64,000 nt of DNA, taken from contig NZ_UHIP01000001.1 of the NCBI RefSeq assembly GCF_900460245.1, positions 1,302,001 to 1,366,000 on the forward strand, written 5' to 3'. The position numbers and the translations under genes are program-made. The DNA is from Vibrio fluvialis (GTDB lineage Bacteria; Pseudomonadota; Gammaproteobacteria; Enterobacterales; Vibrionaceae). The notes below the pieces were generated by a model. That model was not told the DNA's origin. It ran no database searches and worked only from the letters and a program-made list of their open reading frames with translations. Below, in pieces: positions 8,325-17,789 of this stretch; the first letter of the stretch is position 1, and the number at the start of each line of letters is the position of its first letter.

Positions 8325-9701
8325 TTGTCTGTTGTCTCTCAAGTTTTACATTACACAAAGGGTGATTTTCTCCGCCGCTTAGTCGCGATTGCGCTGCCGA
8401 TCAGTCTGCAAAGTATCATGTTTTCCAGCCGTGGTCTGGTGGATGTGCTGATGTTAGGCCAACTTGGGGAAGCCGAAATTGCGGCGGTGGGTGTTGCAGC
8501 TCGCGCCACCTTTGTGACCACTATTATGTTAGTCGGGGTCACGACGGGCGGTGCGCTACTTACCGCGCAGTACTGGGGAGCCGCCAATAAACAAGGGGTT
8601 CGGGAAAGCACCGCGCTCACCTGGCTGGTATCGATGTTCTTTGCCATGTTCACGGTGGCGCTGTTTCTGTTCTTCCCAACGCAGATCATGGGGCTGACAA
8701 CTGATTCAGCACGGGTCAACGAGTTGGGTACAGAGTATCTGGTGATTACTTCATTCAGTATGTTCGCGGTTGCCTGTGTGAGCAGTATGGCTGTTGGACT
8801 GCGTGCGATGCACAAACCAGGTATCAGCACTTTCTTCAGTGGCATCGGCATTTTATCGAACGTATTTCTCAACTGGATTCTGATCTTCGGTAAGTTCGGC
8901 TTTCCGGCGATGGGAATTCAAGGGGCAGCGATTGCGACTCTGCTCAGTGGTTTTATTGAAGTTGTGACACTTTATGGCTATCTGTACGGCAAGCATCATC
9001 TGCTGGCATTCCATCTGGGTGATATGCGCGCGGTTCTGGTTTGGCACACTATCGCACGTTTTCTGAAGTTGTCTCTGCCGACCACATTTAACTTCCTGAG
9101 TTGGGCCGGAGGGCTGTTTGCTTACCACGCGATCATGGGGCAAACCGGTGTGCAGGGGCTCGCGGCACTATCGGTGATGACGCCGGTAGAGTCCATCTCA
9201 CTCAGCCTGTTGATCGGTATGTCTAATGCGGCCGCTGTGCTGGTCGGGAACCAGCTGGGCGCGAAAAATTACGATGCGGTCTATTATCAGGCCATTGGCA
9301 TTACGATATTGAGCTTTGTGGTCGGCATTGTTGTGGCGATGCTGCTGTTTGTGATACAGATTCCGATCCTGAACTCGTTTAGTGCTCTAACGGTTGAAAC
9401 CCGCGAACTGGCAGAGAAATTCATCATGATTCTGAGTCTGGGTATCGTGTTGCGTTCGATCCCAATGACGGTGATCGTCGGGGTACTGCGTGCGGGCGGG
9501 GATGTGAAATTCTGCCTTGGGCAGGACATGATTGCCCAGTGGCTAATCGGTATTCCACTGGCGGCTTTCGCAGCAATTTACCTGAATGTGAAACCAGAGT
9601 GGATTTATCTGCTGTTTTTGACCGAAGAAGTCGTCAAATGGTTTGGCTCTTCCTGGCGTATGAAGAGCAAGAAGTGGATGCGGAATTTGATCGAAAACTA
9701 G
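8325..9701 (+). CDS. MATE-family multidrug/cation antiporter
   Basis: Inner-membrane exporter of 458 residues with about 12 hydrophobic segments. The early motif LPISLQSIMFSSRGLVDVLMLGQLG and the repeated glycine-rich helix pattern are typical of the NorM/DinF branch. Substrates are usually cationic drugs driven by Na+ or H+; the sequence does not fix the ion. Translation starts at TTG 8325, preceded by TGAGGTGG; no ATG occurs in frame until well into the first helix, so the rare start is the best choice. It is divergent from the YbjT-like gene. Confidence 0.88.
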   Translation: MSVVSQVLHYTKGDFLRRLVAIALPISLQSIMFSSRGLVDVLMLGQLGEAEIAAVGVAARATFVTTIMLVGVTTGGALLTAQYWGAANKQGVRESTALTWLVSMFFAMFTVALFLFFPTQIMGLTTDSARVNELGTEYLVITSFSMFAVACVSSMAVGLRAMHKPGISTFFSGIGILSNVFLNWILIFGKFGFPAMGIQGAAIATLLSGFIEVVTLYGYLYGKHHLLAFHLGDMRAVLVWHTIARFLKLSLPTTFNFLSWAGGLFAYHAIMGQTGVQGLAALSVMTPVESISLSLLIGMSNAAAVLVGNQLGAKNYDAVYYQAIGITILSFVVGIVVAMLLFVIQIPILNSFSALTVETRELAEKFIMILSLGIVLRSIPMTVIVGVLRAGGDVKFCLGQDMIAQWLIGIPLAAFAAIYLNVKPEWIYLLFLTEEVVKWFGSSWRMKSKKWMRNLIEN

Positions 9702-9812
9702 ACGTAAGGCGGTTTAATAATGCATTTTGGTGCATATTTTGTGATCTAATATCCAAAATACTTCCTACTGAAAGGGAATTAGTGTAGATTCTCAGTCCAA
9801 TTTGAAACGACA

Positions 9813-10496
9813 GTGAGCGATTTGATGTTACAACTGAAAGACCTGTCCAAAGGCTATGTGGATGGTGATGAATTCCACCCTGTTTTACAGGGGGCGCAGT
9901 TGACGTTAAATCGTGGCGATCAGTTAGCATTGATGGGAGAAAGTGGCTCGGGTAAGAGTACACTGCTCAATTTGATTGCGGGGCTGGATACTGTCGATTC
10001 TGGTGAAATCTGGTTCCCCGATTTCGCGATGCACAATAACGCTGAACACAAACGTACCGCGTTTCGTCGTAATAATATTGGTCATATCTTTCAACAGTTT
10101 AACCTGTTGCCAACGCTGAATATCGCAGACAACATTCGTTTTTGCCGCCAACTGAAAGGCTTACCGGAAGATCCGGGCTTGTGGCGTCAGATTTTGTCAG
10201 CGCTGGATTTAATGCCGCTGCTTGGACGTTATCCGGAAGAAGTCTCCGGTGGTCAGCAGCAACGCGCAGCGATCGCCCGCGCTCTGTATATGGAGCCGAC
10301 GTTGCTGCTCGCCGATGAACCGACAGGTAGCTTGGATGAGCGTAATGCAGAAGCAGTGATGCGTTTGCTGACGACGTTGGCAAGGCAACTGGATTGCACT
10401 CTGTTGCTAGTGACGCACAGTGAAAAAGTGGCGCAACACATGGAAGGTTGCATTCGTCTCCAGGGAGGACAACTTCATGTTATGGCCCGTAGTTAA
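9813..10496 (+). CDS. LolD/MacB-type ABC transporter ATPase
   Basis: Cytoplasmic ATPase of 227 residues for the permease encoded next. Walker A is GESGSGKST at residues 42-50, the signature motif is SGGQQQR, and Walker B plus D-loop reads LLLADEPTGSLD. These features and the short length place it in the family that drives mechanotransmission or lipoprotein-extraction systems instead of import. The start is either GTG 9813 or ATG 9825; neither has a strong ribosome site. The gene overlaps the permease start by 20 bases. With the AttH-like protein it forms the AttEFGH-like arrangement. Confidence 0.88.
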   Translation: MSDLMLQLKDLSKGYVDGDEFHPVLQGAQLTLNRGDQLALMGESGSGKSTLLNLIAGLDTVDSGEIWFPDFAMHNNAEHKRTAFRRNNIGHIFQQFNLLPTLNIADNIRFCRQLKGLPEDPGLWRQILSALDLMPLLGRYPEEVSGGQQQRAAIARALYMEPTLLLADEPTGSLDERNAEAVMRLLTTLARQLDCTLLLVTHSEKVAQHMEGCIRLQGGQLHVMARS

Positions 10497-12930
10497 AGCA
10501 CTACTTGGGCATTACCGTCGCTACCCACTGCAAATTTTCTTAGTTTGGCTGGGCCTTACGCTCAGTGTCTCCTTATTAGTTGGTGTAACCGCGATTAACC
10601 AGCATGCTCGTCAAAGCTATGAGCATGGTGAAAAACTATTCTCAAATCCTCTTCCGTATCGCATTCGAACCAAACATATCGCCAACAAAATCCCACAGGG
10701 CTTTTATGTCCAGTTGCGCCGTGATGGCTTTAACCAGTGTGCTCCTTTCGATAGCTACCGTCTGACAACAAAATCCGGCACTGACATGACCTTGCTTGGC
10801 ATCGACCCCGTGGCGATGCTGCCTCTGGGCAATGGCAAAACCCTCAGCGAAATGCATACGCTAACCTTGATGTCGCCGCCGTATCCGATCATGGTCAGTC
10901 AGGATTTTGCGTCGATTCAGGGCTGGTCTGATGGCGACTTTATTGAATTGGACGATGGCGCCAAGCTGGGCCCGGTACTGATTGACAATGACAACCTGAT
11001 CAACGGCACGCGAGTGATTGCCGATTTGTCGTTGGTTCGCATGCTGAAAAAGAGCTCGGGTTTATCGGTGATTGCGTGCAGCGATATGCCCGCTGAGAAG
11101 CTTGAAGCCCTAAAGAATGCATTACCAAACGGCATGACGCTGGTTCGCAGCAGCCGTTCTGAACTGGAATCGTTAACCAATGCCTTCCACATGAACCTGA
11201 CGGCGATGGCGATGCTGTCGTTTTTGGTTGGGTTATTCATCTTTTATCAGGCGATGTCGTTGTCACTGATTCAGCGCCAGCCACTGGTCGGCATACTGCG
11301 TCAGACCGGTGTTTCTGGCTGGCAACTGGCTAAAGCGCTGTCTCTTGAGCTGTTAGGTCTGGTGATTTTAAGCTGGTTGTGCGGCAATGCGTTTGGTCTG
11401 ATTCTGGCGAATAAGTTGATCCCATCGGTATCGGCCAGTTTAGCCAATCTCTATGACGCGAATGTTGGCCTTTCAATTAGTTGGGATTGGTCATGGAGCA
11501 GCTACAGTCTGTTTCTGGCCACGTTTGGGGCTTTTGCCTCATGTGCCTGGCCACTCATTCGTTTGCTTAAATCTCAGCCGATCCGCCTGACGACACGTCT
11601 GTCACTGGTACGCTTTGCCGGATCGGAATTTACTCTGCAAGCGCTGGTAGCATGCGGCCTGTTTATCGCGGCACTGGCGGTTTATCAGGCGCCAAAATCC
11701 CAGTCTTCCGGTTTTGCAATTATTGCCTTGATGCTGTTGAGTGTGGCACTGATTACGCCGTTCCTTATCTGGAAAGTGTTTAACAGTTTTTCGTACACGC
11801 TGCGCTGGGTCAAAGTTCGCTGGTTTTTCGCGGATGCGGCCGCGAGCATGAGTTATCGCGGCGTGGCGACCATGGCCTTTATGCTGGCTATGGCGGCCAA
11901 TATCGGCGTCGAAACCATGGTTGGCAGCTTCCGTGACACCACAGAGAAATGGTTGACGCAGCGACTGGCTGCTGACGTGTATCTCTATCCAACCAACAGC
12001 TCGGCATCAAGAATGAGTGATTGGCTGGTCAAACAACCGGAAGTCAAAGATGTTTGGTGGCGTTGGGAAAAAGATTTCTCTACCGACAAAGGTGTACTGC
12101 AAGTCGTCAGTACTGGAGCTTCGGATGGTGAACTTGATTCACTGACCGTCAAGCTGGGCGTGCCGAACTATTGGTACCATTTACATCATTCACGTGGGGT
12201 GATGATCAGCGAGTCAATGGCCATTAAATTGGGAATTCGCCCCGGTGATTATATTGATCTCTCGATGCCTCTGGGGCAGGGCTGGCTGGTGGTTGGCGTC
12301 TACTACGACTACGGAAACCCTTACAATCAGGTGCTGATGTCTCATCGCAACTGGCTGTATGCCTTTGCCGGAACGGGCAACGTTGCACTGGCCGTCAAAC
12401 TGAAAGAAGGTATTCATGGTGAAGGGTTGAAAAAACGTCTGGATACCGTTTTCCGTTTGGATTCTGAACGTGTGTTCGACAACACGGGTATTCACAATCA
12501 GGCGATGCGCGTTTTTGACCGTACCTTTGCGATTGCCGGTACGCTGGGCAATATCACTCTCTTGATTGCAGTGTGCGGCATTTTCTTCGCCACGCTGGCT
12601 GGTGAAGTTTCTCGCCAACGACATATCTCTTTGCTGCGTTGCTTGGGGGTGTCTGGTAAAGAGTTGGTAGTGATTGGTGCGTTGCAGCTGTTTGTGTTTG
12701 GTGCCATCACGCTCATGATCGCGATGCCGCTCGGAATTGCATTGGCAAAACTGGTGGTGGACGTAGTGATTCGGCAATCATTTGGTTGGACAATTGAACT
12801 GCAATTGATCCCTGCTGCATATGCCCATACGGCTTTATGGTCGATGTTTGCGCTGATCATCGCAGGAGCACTGCCCGTTATTCGTTTGGTTAGGCAGCCA
12901 GCAATGAAGTCGTTAAGGGATGCGCTGTAA
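10477..12930 (+). CDS. FtsX-family ABC transporter permease (fused double-domain)
   Basis: Inner-membrane permease of 817 residues. It has an N-terminal membrane helix (residues ~15-35), a large periplasmic domain, a first group of FtsX-type helices around residues 240-400, further helices near 400-450, a second periplasmic domain and a last helix group at about 690-815. This is a fusion of two FtsX units, as in LolCE-like or AttFG-type systems. ATG 10477 follows CAGGGAGGA, a strong ribosome site; an earlier in-frame ATG lies inside the ATPase gene and is unlikely. Start and stop overlap both neighbours, so the three genes are tightly coupled. The cargo is unknown; a lipid, lipoprotein or carotenoid-like ligand is possible. 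Confidence 0.87.
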   Translation: MLWPVVKALLGHYRRYPLQIFLVWLGLTLSVSLLVGVTAINQHARQSYEHGEKLFSNPLPYRIRTKHIANKIPQGFYVQLRRDGFNQCAPFDSYRLTTKSGTDMTLLGIDPVAMLPLGNGKTLSEMHTLTLMSPPYPIMVSQDFASIQGWSDGDFIELDDGAKLGPVLIDNDNLINGTRVIADLSLVRMLKKSSGLSVIACSDMPAEKLEALKNALPNGMTLVRSSRSELESLTNAFHMNLTAMAMLSFLVGLFIFYQAMSLSLIQRQPLVGILRQTGVSGWQLAKALSLELLGLVILSWLCGNAFGLILANKLIPSVSASLANLYDANVGLSISWDWSWSSYSLFLATFGAFASCAWPLIRLLKSQPIRLTTRLSLVRFAGSEFTLQALVACGLFIAALAVYQAPKSQSSGFAIIALMLLSVALITPFLIWKVFNSFSYTLRWVKVRWFFADAAASMSYRGVATMAFMLAMAANIGVETMVGSFRDTTEKWLTQRLAADVYLYPTNSSASRMSDWLVKQPEVKDVWWRWEKDFSTDKGVLQVVSTGASDGELDSLTVKLGVPNYWYHLHHSRGVMISESMAIKLGIRPGDYIDLSMPLGQGWLVVGVYYDYGNPYNQVLMSHRNWLYAFAGTGNVALAVKLKEGIHGEGLKKRLDTVFRLDSERVFDNTGIHNQAMRVFDRTFAIAGTLGNITLLIAVCGIFFATLAGEVSRQRHISLLRCLGVSGKELVVIGALQLFVFGAITLMIAMPLGIALAKLVVDVVIRQSFGWTIELQLIPAAYAHTALWSMFALIIAGALPVIRLVRQPAMKSLRDAL

Positions 12931-14060
12931 TGATGACGATGAAAAAAGGCATGAGGTTAATTCTGGCGACGCTGTTTTTTGCGTTAGTCTTTTCTCTCGT
13001 TGGCTACTTGATGCGTGAGATTTATCTGTCGACGCAGTTACAATCGAGCAGCGATGAAATTCATGCGGCGTTGTCTTCACAGCAACATCAGGTTTATGAA
13101 CCAGTTCTGCCCAATAAAGCGGTGATTCTGCCGGACGATTTTGCTTTCCACCCACAATTTCAGCATGAATGGTGGCACTTCTTTGCCAATGTTAAGGATG
13201 CCAGCGGTCAGCAATATGGTGTTCAGTGGAGCTATTTCCGTATTGCCAATGATGATCGAAACACCATTGGCTGGCAAAGCCCGCAACTGTATCTGTCGCA
13301 TACCGTCATTTCCACTCGCGACCACGTTTGGCGAGAGCAACGAATGGCACGCGGTGGCATCGGTCAGGCTGGCATGAGTAATCAACCGTTTCGTCTTTGG
13401 ATTGATAACTGGGACTGGCGCTCCTTAGGTAACGGACCGTTACCCGGATTGTTAAGTGTGGTCACTGACTCATTTGGTGTGTCGTTGCAAATGACGGCGT
13501 CCGGGCCTTATGTGCTGCCCGGCGACAAGGGTTATCAAACCAAACACGATCTGTTACCGGTTGCTTCATACAATGTGCAGGCACCGTTTATTCAGGTGCG
13601 TGGCGAGCTGCAGCTCAGTAAAAACTCAGCGCCAGTGAAAGTTGAAGGCTCTGCCTGGGTCAGTAAAGAGTGGGGCAGTGGCCTGTTGGCGGAAGGTCAG
13701 CAGGGCTGGGACTGGTTTGTTCTCAAGCTTGACAAGCAGACTACGCTGACGGTTAGCCGTTATCGTCATGCGCAGCAGTTGCCTTATGTGTTTGGCACTC
13801 TGGCAACCAATGACGGCAAAGTGATGTCACTGCGCGAATCGGATATCAACATTACACCTGTTCATCTGACGTCCTTAGCCAACGGTAAGATGGTTCCGTT
13901 GCAGTGGCATATTTCCATTCCGAGTAAAAACATTAACCTCACGACCAGTGTTTTAAATCAACATCTCTGGTTGCCTTTTGCCCTGCCGTACTGGGAGGGG
14001 CCTATCTATACCGTTGGTTCGCATAATGCGGAAGGTTTTATGCAGTTGACCGGCTATTAG
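12930..14060 (+). CDS. AttH-like lipocalin-fold protein (CrtC/carotenoid hydratase-like)
   Basis: Exported or membrane-anchored protein of 376 residues with one N-terminal hydrophobic segment (residues ~10-27) and a large extracytoplasmic part. The motifs HEWWHFFANVKDASG, YGVQWSYFR and GWDWFVLKLD match the AttH/CrtC family of paired lipocalin-like barrels that bind hydrophobic ligands. The gene begins on the stop codon of the permease (TAATG), so it is the third member of the transport unit. It is likely the periplasmic acceptor or donor for cargo moved by the ABC complex; enzyme activity should not be assumed. Confidence 0.83.
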   Translation: MMTMKKGMRLILATLFFALVFSLVGYLMREIYLSTQLQSSSDEIHAALSSQQHQVYEPVLPNKAVILPDDFAFHPQFQHEWWHFFANVKDASGQQYGVQWSYFRIANDDRNTIGWQSPQLYLSHTVISTRDHVWREQRMARGGIGQAGMSNQPFRLWIDNWDWRSLGNGPLPGLLSVVTDSFGVSLQMTASGPYVLPGDKGYQTKHDLLPVASYNVQAPFIQVRGELQLSKNSAPVKVEGSAWVSKEWGSGLLAEGQQGWDWFVLKLDKQTTLTVSRYRHAQQLPYVFGTLATNDGKVMSLRESDINITPVHLTSLANGKMVPLQWHISIPSKNINLTTSVLNQHLWLPFALPYWEGPIYTVGSHNAEGFMQLTGY

Positions 14061-14082
14061 TTTTTACTAACTAACCGATATT

Positions 14083-14113
14083 AAACGGGAATCGCTTAGC
14101 GGTTCCCGTTTTT
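14083..14113 (+). terminator. Intrinsic terminator of the AttH-type ABC operon
   Basis: AAACGGGAA/TTCCCGTTT stem with an 11-nt loop and a T-run, 23 bases after the stop codon. Confidence 0.85.
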
Positions 14114-14323
14114 GTTATGCATGTTTTACCAAATATTGTGTTTTATTTCCTATACTTATGGTTTGGTTAATGGTGAAAGAAATTACGTGGTGAATTGCTG
14201 AATACTTCGGATATTCCGAGTTAAAGGTTCATTACAAGCGATTTTTCAACCATTCTGCGAGTGGCTACACTCTTTCGTATTCTTCTGTTTATCGTTAACT
14301 AACATAATTATAAGGGCGATTGA

Positions 14324-15472
14324 ATGACTGACATGATTCGCGACTTCTTCAAGCTGGAGTCGGCTGGGGGGATTCTTCTGGTGATCGCAGCCGCGATTGC
14401 TATGGCTATTGCTAACTCACCATTAAACGAAATTTATCAGGGCTCACTGCACAGCTATGTGTTTGGTATGTCTGTATCTCACTGGATCAACGATGGTTTG
14501 ATGGCGGTGTTCTTCCTGTTGATTGGCTTGGAAGTAAAGCGTGAGCTATTAGAAGGCGCACTTAAGTCGCGTGAAACGGCGATCTTCCCGGCGATCGCGG
14601 CAGTGGGCGGTATGTTGGCTCCGGCACTGATTTATGTACTGTTCAACTCTGGTGATGCGGAAGCCATTCAGGGGTGGGCGATTCCGGCGGCAACCGATAT
14701 TGCGTTTGCCTTGGGTATCATGGCGCTATTGGGTAAGCGTGTTCCGTTGAGCCTGAAAGTGTTCTTGCTGGCACTGGCGATTATCGATGACCTGGGTGTA
14801 GTGGTGATCATCGCCCTGTTCTACACCAGTGATTTATCGACGATTGCGCTGACCGTTGGCTTCATCATGACCGCTGTCCTGTTCATGCTCAACGCCAAAC
14901 ATGTCACCAAACTCAGTGCGTATCTGATTGTGGGTTTGATTCTGTGGGTGGCGGTATTGAAATCGGGCGTACACGCAACACTGGCGGGTGTGGTGATTGG
15001 CTTTGCGATCCCACTAAAAGGTAACAAAGGCGAACACTCGCCGCTGAAGCACCTGGAACATGCACTTCATCCATATGTTGCGTTCGGTATTCTGCCATTG
15101 TTTGCCTTCGCTAACGCGGGTATCTCACTGGAAGGTGTATCGTTCTCTAGCTTGGCGTCAACCTTACCATTGGGTGTCGCGTTGGGTCTGTTAATTGGTA
15201 AGCCACTGGGTATTTTCAGCTTCAGTGTGATAGCGGTGAAAGCCGGGGTAGCAAAGCTACCAGAAGGTATTAACTTCAAGCATATCTTCGCGGTGTCTGT
15301 CCTGTGTGGTATCGGTTTTACCATGTCTATCTTCATCTCTTCACTGGCGTTTGGCAGTGCGAATGTTGATTACGATACCTATGCACGATTGGGTATCCTG
15401 ATGGGTTCTACTACCGCGGCGATATTGGGTTATGTGTTGTTAAGGCTGTCGCTGCCGAAAGTCGCCAAGTAA
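14324..15472 (+). CDS. nhaA: NhaA Na+/H+ antiporter
   Basis: Inner-membrane electrogenic antiporter (2 H+ in, 1 Na+ out) for sodium and alkaline pH tolerance. Length 382 residues (E. coli 388). The ion-binding aspartates are present as the pair D155/D156 in [10 protein letters not shown], and D125 lies in the unwound-helix motif [11 protein letters not shown]. About 12 hydrophobic segments are visible. The start at 14324 has an AAGGGCGA site. The 263-bp upstream gap holds an imperfect dyad near 14206-14222 but no regulator gene; nhaR is not in the window. Placement beside the norspermidine/adhesin region matches the order I recall from V. cholerae. Confidence 0.95.
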   Translation: MTDMIRDFFKLESAGGILLVIAAAIAMAIANSPLNEIYQGSLHSYVFGMSVSHWINDGLMAVFFLLIGLEVKRELLEGALKSRETAIFPAIAAVGGMLAPALIYVLFNSGDAEAIQGWAIPAATDIAFALGIMALLGKRVPLSLKVFLLALAIIDDLGVVVIIALFYTSDLSTIALTVGFIMTAVLFMLNAKHVTKLSAYLIVGLILWVAVLKSGVHATLAGVVIGFAIPLKGNKGEHSPLKHLEHALHPYVAFGILPLFAFANAGISLEGVSFSSLASTLPLGVALGLLIGKPLGIFSFSVIAVKAGVAKLPEGINFKHIFAVSVLCGIGFTMSIFISSLAFGSANVDYDTYARLGILMGSTTAAILGYVLLRLSLPKVAK

Positions 15473-15493
15473 CCTGCTGCATTTGAAATAAAC

Positions 15494-15519
15494 AAAGGCC
15501 CCAGAATGGGGCCTTTTTC
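15494..15519 (+). terminator. Terminator between nhaA and the convergent OmpA-like gene
   Basis: AAAGGCCCC/GGGGCCTTT stem with a short loop, followed by T on the plus strand and by TTTGTTT on the minus strand, so it may work in both directions. Confidence 0.85.
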
Positions 15520-15538
15520 TTTAGAGCCATCAGGAAGT

Positions 15539-16150
15539 TTACTTTTTCAGTGTCGAGAAGATGGTCCATTCTTCGACGACTTTCTCTTTAAGGCCAACCA
15601 CTGTGGCCGTCACACGTCGGTTCACGGCGTGCGCAGAGTTGCTATCGCCATTATCGATCAGACGAGTTTCGCCATAACCCACAATGCGAACACGTTTGGG
15701 TGAAATGCCATAAGATAGCAGTTTCTTCTCTACGGCTTCAGCCCGCTTTTGTGACAGCTCCTGATTGTATTCATTGGTACCCACTTTACTGGTGTAGCCC
15801 TGAATCTCAATTGAAGCACTCTGATAGGTTTTCAAAAATTCAGCCATCGACTGAATCTGGTCTGCGAAAACCGGGTTAATTTCATAGGAGTCGTTTGCGA
15901 ACAAGATGTGCAACTGGCGCTTCGCAGAATTGCGCACCACTTCGCCACAACCATCATTGTCAATTTCAGCGCCCTCAGGCGTACCCGGGCAGATGTCTCG
16001 GGCATTGACCACTCCGTCATTGTCGTCGTCCTGCAAGTCGGCAATCTGATCAGCTTTAGGCGTTTCGATGTAATCATATTGGTCACTCGCCACCGCAGAG
16101 TAGGACATCAAACTCATCAAAAGGGAGAGTGAATATAGTTTCATTTTCAT
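15539..16150 (-). CDS. OmpA-family outer-membrane/peptidoglycan-linked protein of the adhesin locus
   Basis: Exported protein of 203 residues. The ATG at 16150 gives a signal peptide (MKMKLYSLSLLMSLMSYSAVA); the longer frame reading into the TolC-like gene is unlikely. A thrombospondin-type-3 calcium-binding repeat (DDDNDGVVNARDICPGTPEG) precedes a C-terminal OmpA peptidoglycan-binding domain with TSKVGTNEYNQELSQKRAEA and VGYGETRL. There is no large beta-barrel, so it is a periplasm-facing anchor. It directly follows the TolC-like gene (1-bp gap) and is divergent from the adhesin, an arrangement seen at LapA/FrhA-type loci. Its role in secretion or anchoring is inferred. Confidence 0.85.
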   Translation of the reverse strand: MKMKLYSLSLLMSLMSYSAVASDQYDYIETPKADQIADLQDDDNDGVVNARDICPGTPEGAEIDNDGCGEVVRNSAKRQLHILFANDSYEINPVFADQIQSMAEFLKTYQSASIEIQGYTSKVGTNEYNQELSQKRAEAVEKKLLSYGISPKRVRIVGYGETRLIDNGDSNSAHAVNRRVTATVVGLKEKVVEEWTIFSTLKK

Positions 16151-16151
16151 A

Positions 16152-17465
16152 TCAGTACTCCACTTTCTTCGTCCATTCTTCAGGAACATCAACCAATAGC
16201 GCATCAATCAGTACCCCAATCGCGTTCATGACTCGGTACTTGGCATACTGTTCGGCGTAGTTGGCATCCAGATAATCTTTACGCGCTTCGAATAGCTCAT
16301 TTTCGGTGTTGAGCAAATCAAGCAGGGTACGTTGACCAATGCGGTATTGCTTTTCGTAGGCAATAACGGTTTGTGATGCAGAGTCTACGTGGTCAGCAAG
16401 GAAGTTTTTCTGTTGCAAGGTCAAATCCAAAGCACTCCACGATAAACGCAGACTTTCTTCGATTTCGCGATACGCGTTGTCACGGAGATCTTTGGCTTTG
16501 TTTAGCTGATAAGCGGCACTTTCAGTGCGATCGCTATCGCTGCCACCATTGTACAGATTGTATTTCAGGCGCAGCATTGCCACGGTTTCGCTGGCACTGC
16601 CTTCGTCACCACCGGCATCATCCCGCCAGGTTTGTCGTGCTTCTAAAGATAGCGTCGGGTAGTTCGGGCCTTTGGATTGTTTGTATTGAAAACGGGCTGA
16701 GTCGACATCCGCTGAAGCAATCTTAATCACGGGGTGATTATCGAATGCGTCCACTAAAGCATCGGTCAGAGAGAGCGGAATTTTAGATACATCCGCACGC
16801 GGGTAGAGCAGTCCCAACGGTTCCTGACCTACCAGACGACGGAACTGAGTGTGGGTATCAAACAAATTGTTTTGCGCTGCAAGTAAGTTGCCCTGAGCTT
16901 TGGCGATCCGCGCCTCAACTTGCGTTAAGTCTGCGGTTGACCCCACGCCGGAATCTACGCGCTTTTTGATGTCGCGGTAGATTTTTTTATGTACGGCGAG
17001 GTTGCTCTCTGACAGCGCCAGAACTTCCTTGGCTTTGACGGCATTCAGATACACTTTGGTGACTTCCAAGGCAAGGTTGGAAGCATCGTCCAGAAGTTGT
17101 AAGCGAACGGATTCTGCATCGGCCGCTGTGCGATCCATATCGTTCAGCGTGGCGTTACCGTCCCATAAAAGTTGATTAAGAATGATGCTGGCTTCTTTTC
17201 TGGTCAGATCGGTGTCGTCATTACCCGTTGAATCAGCCGGACGAATACCCTCATAACCGATGCCGGCATCTAAATCGATCGTTGGCAGATACGCACCGCC
17301 TGCGGCATCACTGTCTTTGACATTACTAACGAATTGGTTGTAGCTCGCTTTGATTTGAGGATTGTTTGCTAAAGCAAGTGCGACAGCCTGTTCCAGAGTT
17401 TGAGCTGACGCTTGAAAAGGTAATAACAACAAATATCCTGCTAGAAGTGGAATGTTCCGTTTCAC
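16152..17465 (-). CDS. TolC-family outer-membrane channel for type I secretion (LapE/AggA-like)
   Basis: Outer-membrane efflux channel of 437 residues with a signal peptide (residues 1-21, ending QASA). The two repeated outer-membrane-factor halves are seen in the internal similarity of VTKVYLNAVKAKEVLALSE and LRLSWSALDLTLQQKNFL regions, each rich in long amphipathic helices. It is the probable exit channel for the repeat adhesin encoded divergently. The inner-membrane ABC exporter and the adaptor needed for a complete type I machine are not in the window, so they must lie elsewhere. It is followed after one base by the OmpA-like gene. Confidence 0.87.
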   Translation of the reverse strand: MKRNIPLLAGYLLLLPFQASAQTLEQAVALALANNPQIKASYNQFVSNVKDSDAAGGAYLPTIDLDAGIGYEGIRPADSTGNDDTDLTRKEASIILNQLLWDGNATLNDMDRTAADAESVRLQLLDDASNLALEVTKVYLNAVKAKEVLALSESNLAVHKKIYRDIKKRVDSGVGSTADLTQVEARIAKAQGNLLAAQNNLFDTHTQFRRLVGQEPLGLLYPRADVSKIPLSLTDALVDAFDNHPVIKIASADVDSARFQYKQSKGPNYPTLSLEARQTWRDDAGGDEGSASETVAMLRLKYNLYNGGSDSDRTESAAYQLNKAKDLRDNAYREIEESLRLSWSALDLTLQQKNFLADHVDSASQTVIAYEKQYRIGQRTLLDLLNTENELFEARKDYLDANYAEQYAKYRVMNAIGVLIDALLVDVPEEWTKKVEY

Positions 17466-17789
17466 AGGGTGGCTCCTATGGTTTTTTTATGATCTGTTGC
17501 TTCAGGCGCGTCCTCCGAAAAGAGGATGGTTGGAGCATTCACAGGCAAACATAAGTTTATTGACAGCTTAGTTGATAAATCATCAATGTGAGAGATTAGT
17601 TCAAAAAAGTGCTAATGATTAATTTCCTTAATTATTGATACCTTAGTGAATTTTTGAGCCGTTACTCTAGATATTGAGTTGCTTGTCAATATCAGGATCA
17701 CTAGTTTTAAAGCATGAGAATAGGCGAAATGGGTGTTGGGTTCAGTGGGAGTCCAACGCCTCTTCGTATGTATATAAGGACATACGCTC
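17466..17789 (+). promoter_or_regulatory. Divergent promoter region and 5' hairpins of the adhesin
   Basis: This 324-bp gap holds promoters for the TolC-like gene (minus) and the adhesin (plus). Just before the adhesin start there are two adjacent hairpins. The first is GGTGTTGG/CCAACGCC at 17732-17739 and 17753-17760 with one G-U pair. The second is the 7-bp perfect CGTATGT/ACATACG at 17765-17771 and 17780-17786, whose 8-nt loop ATATAAGG contains the ribosome-binding site; the ATG follows three bases later. I recognised no regulator site. Confidence 0.6.

Noticed and set aside
12214..12777. Antisense frame of 187 codons in the ABC permease gene
   Set aside because: His/Gln/Asn-rich translation is typical of antisense noise; the sense gene is clear.
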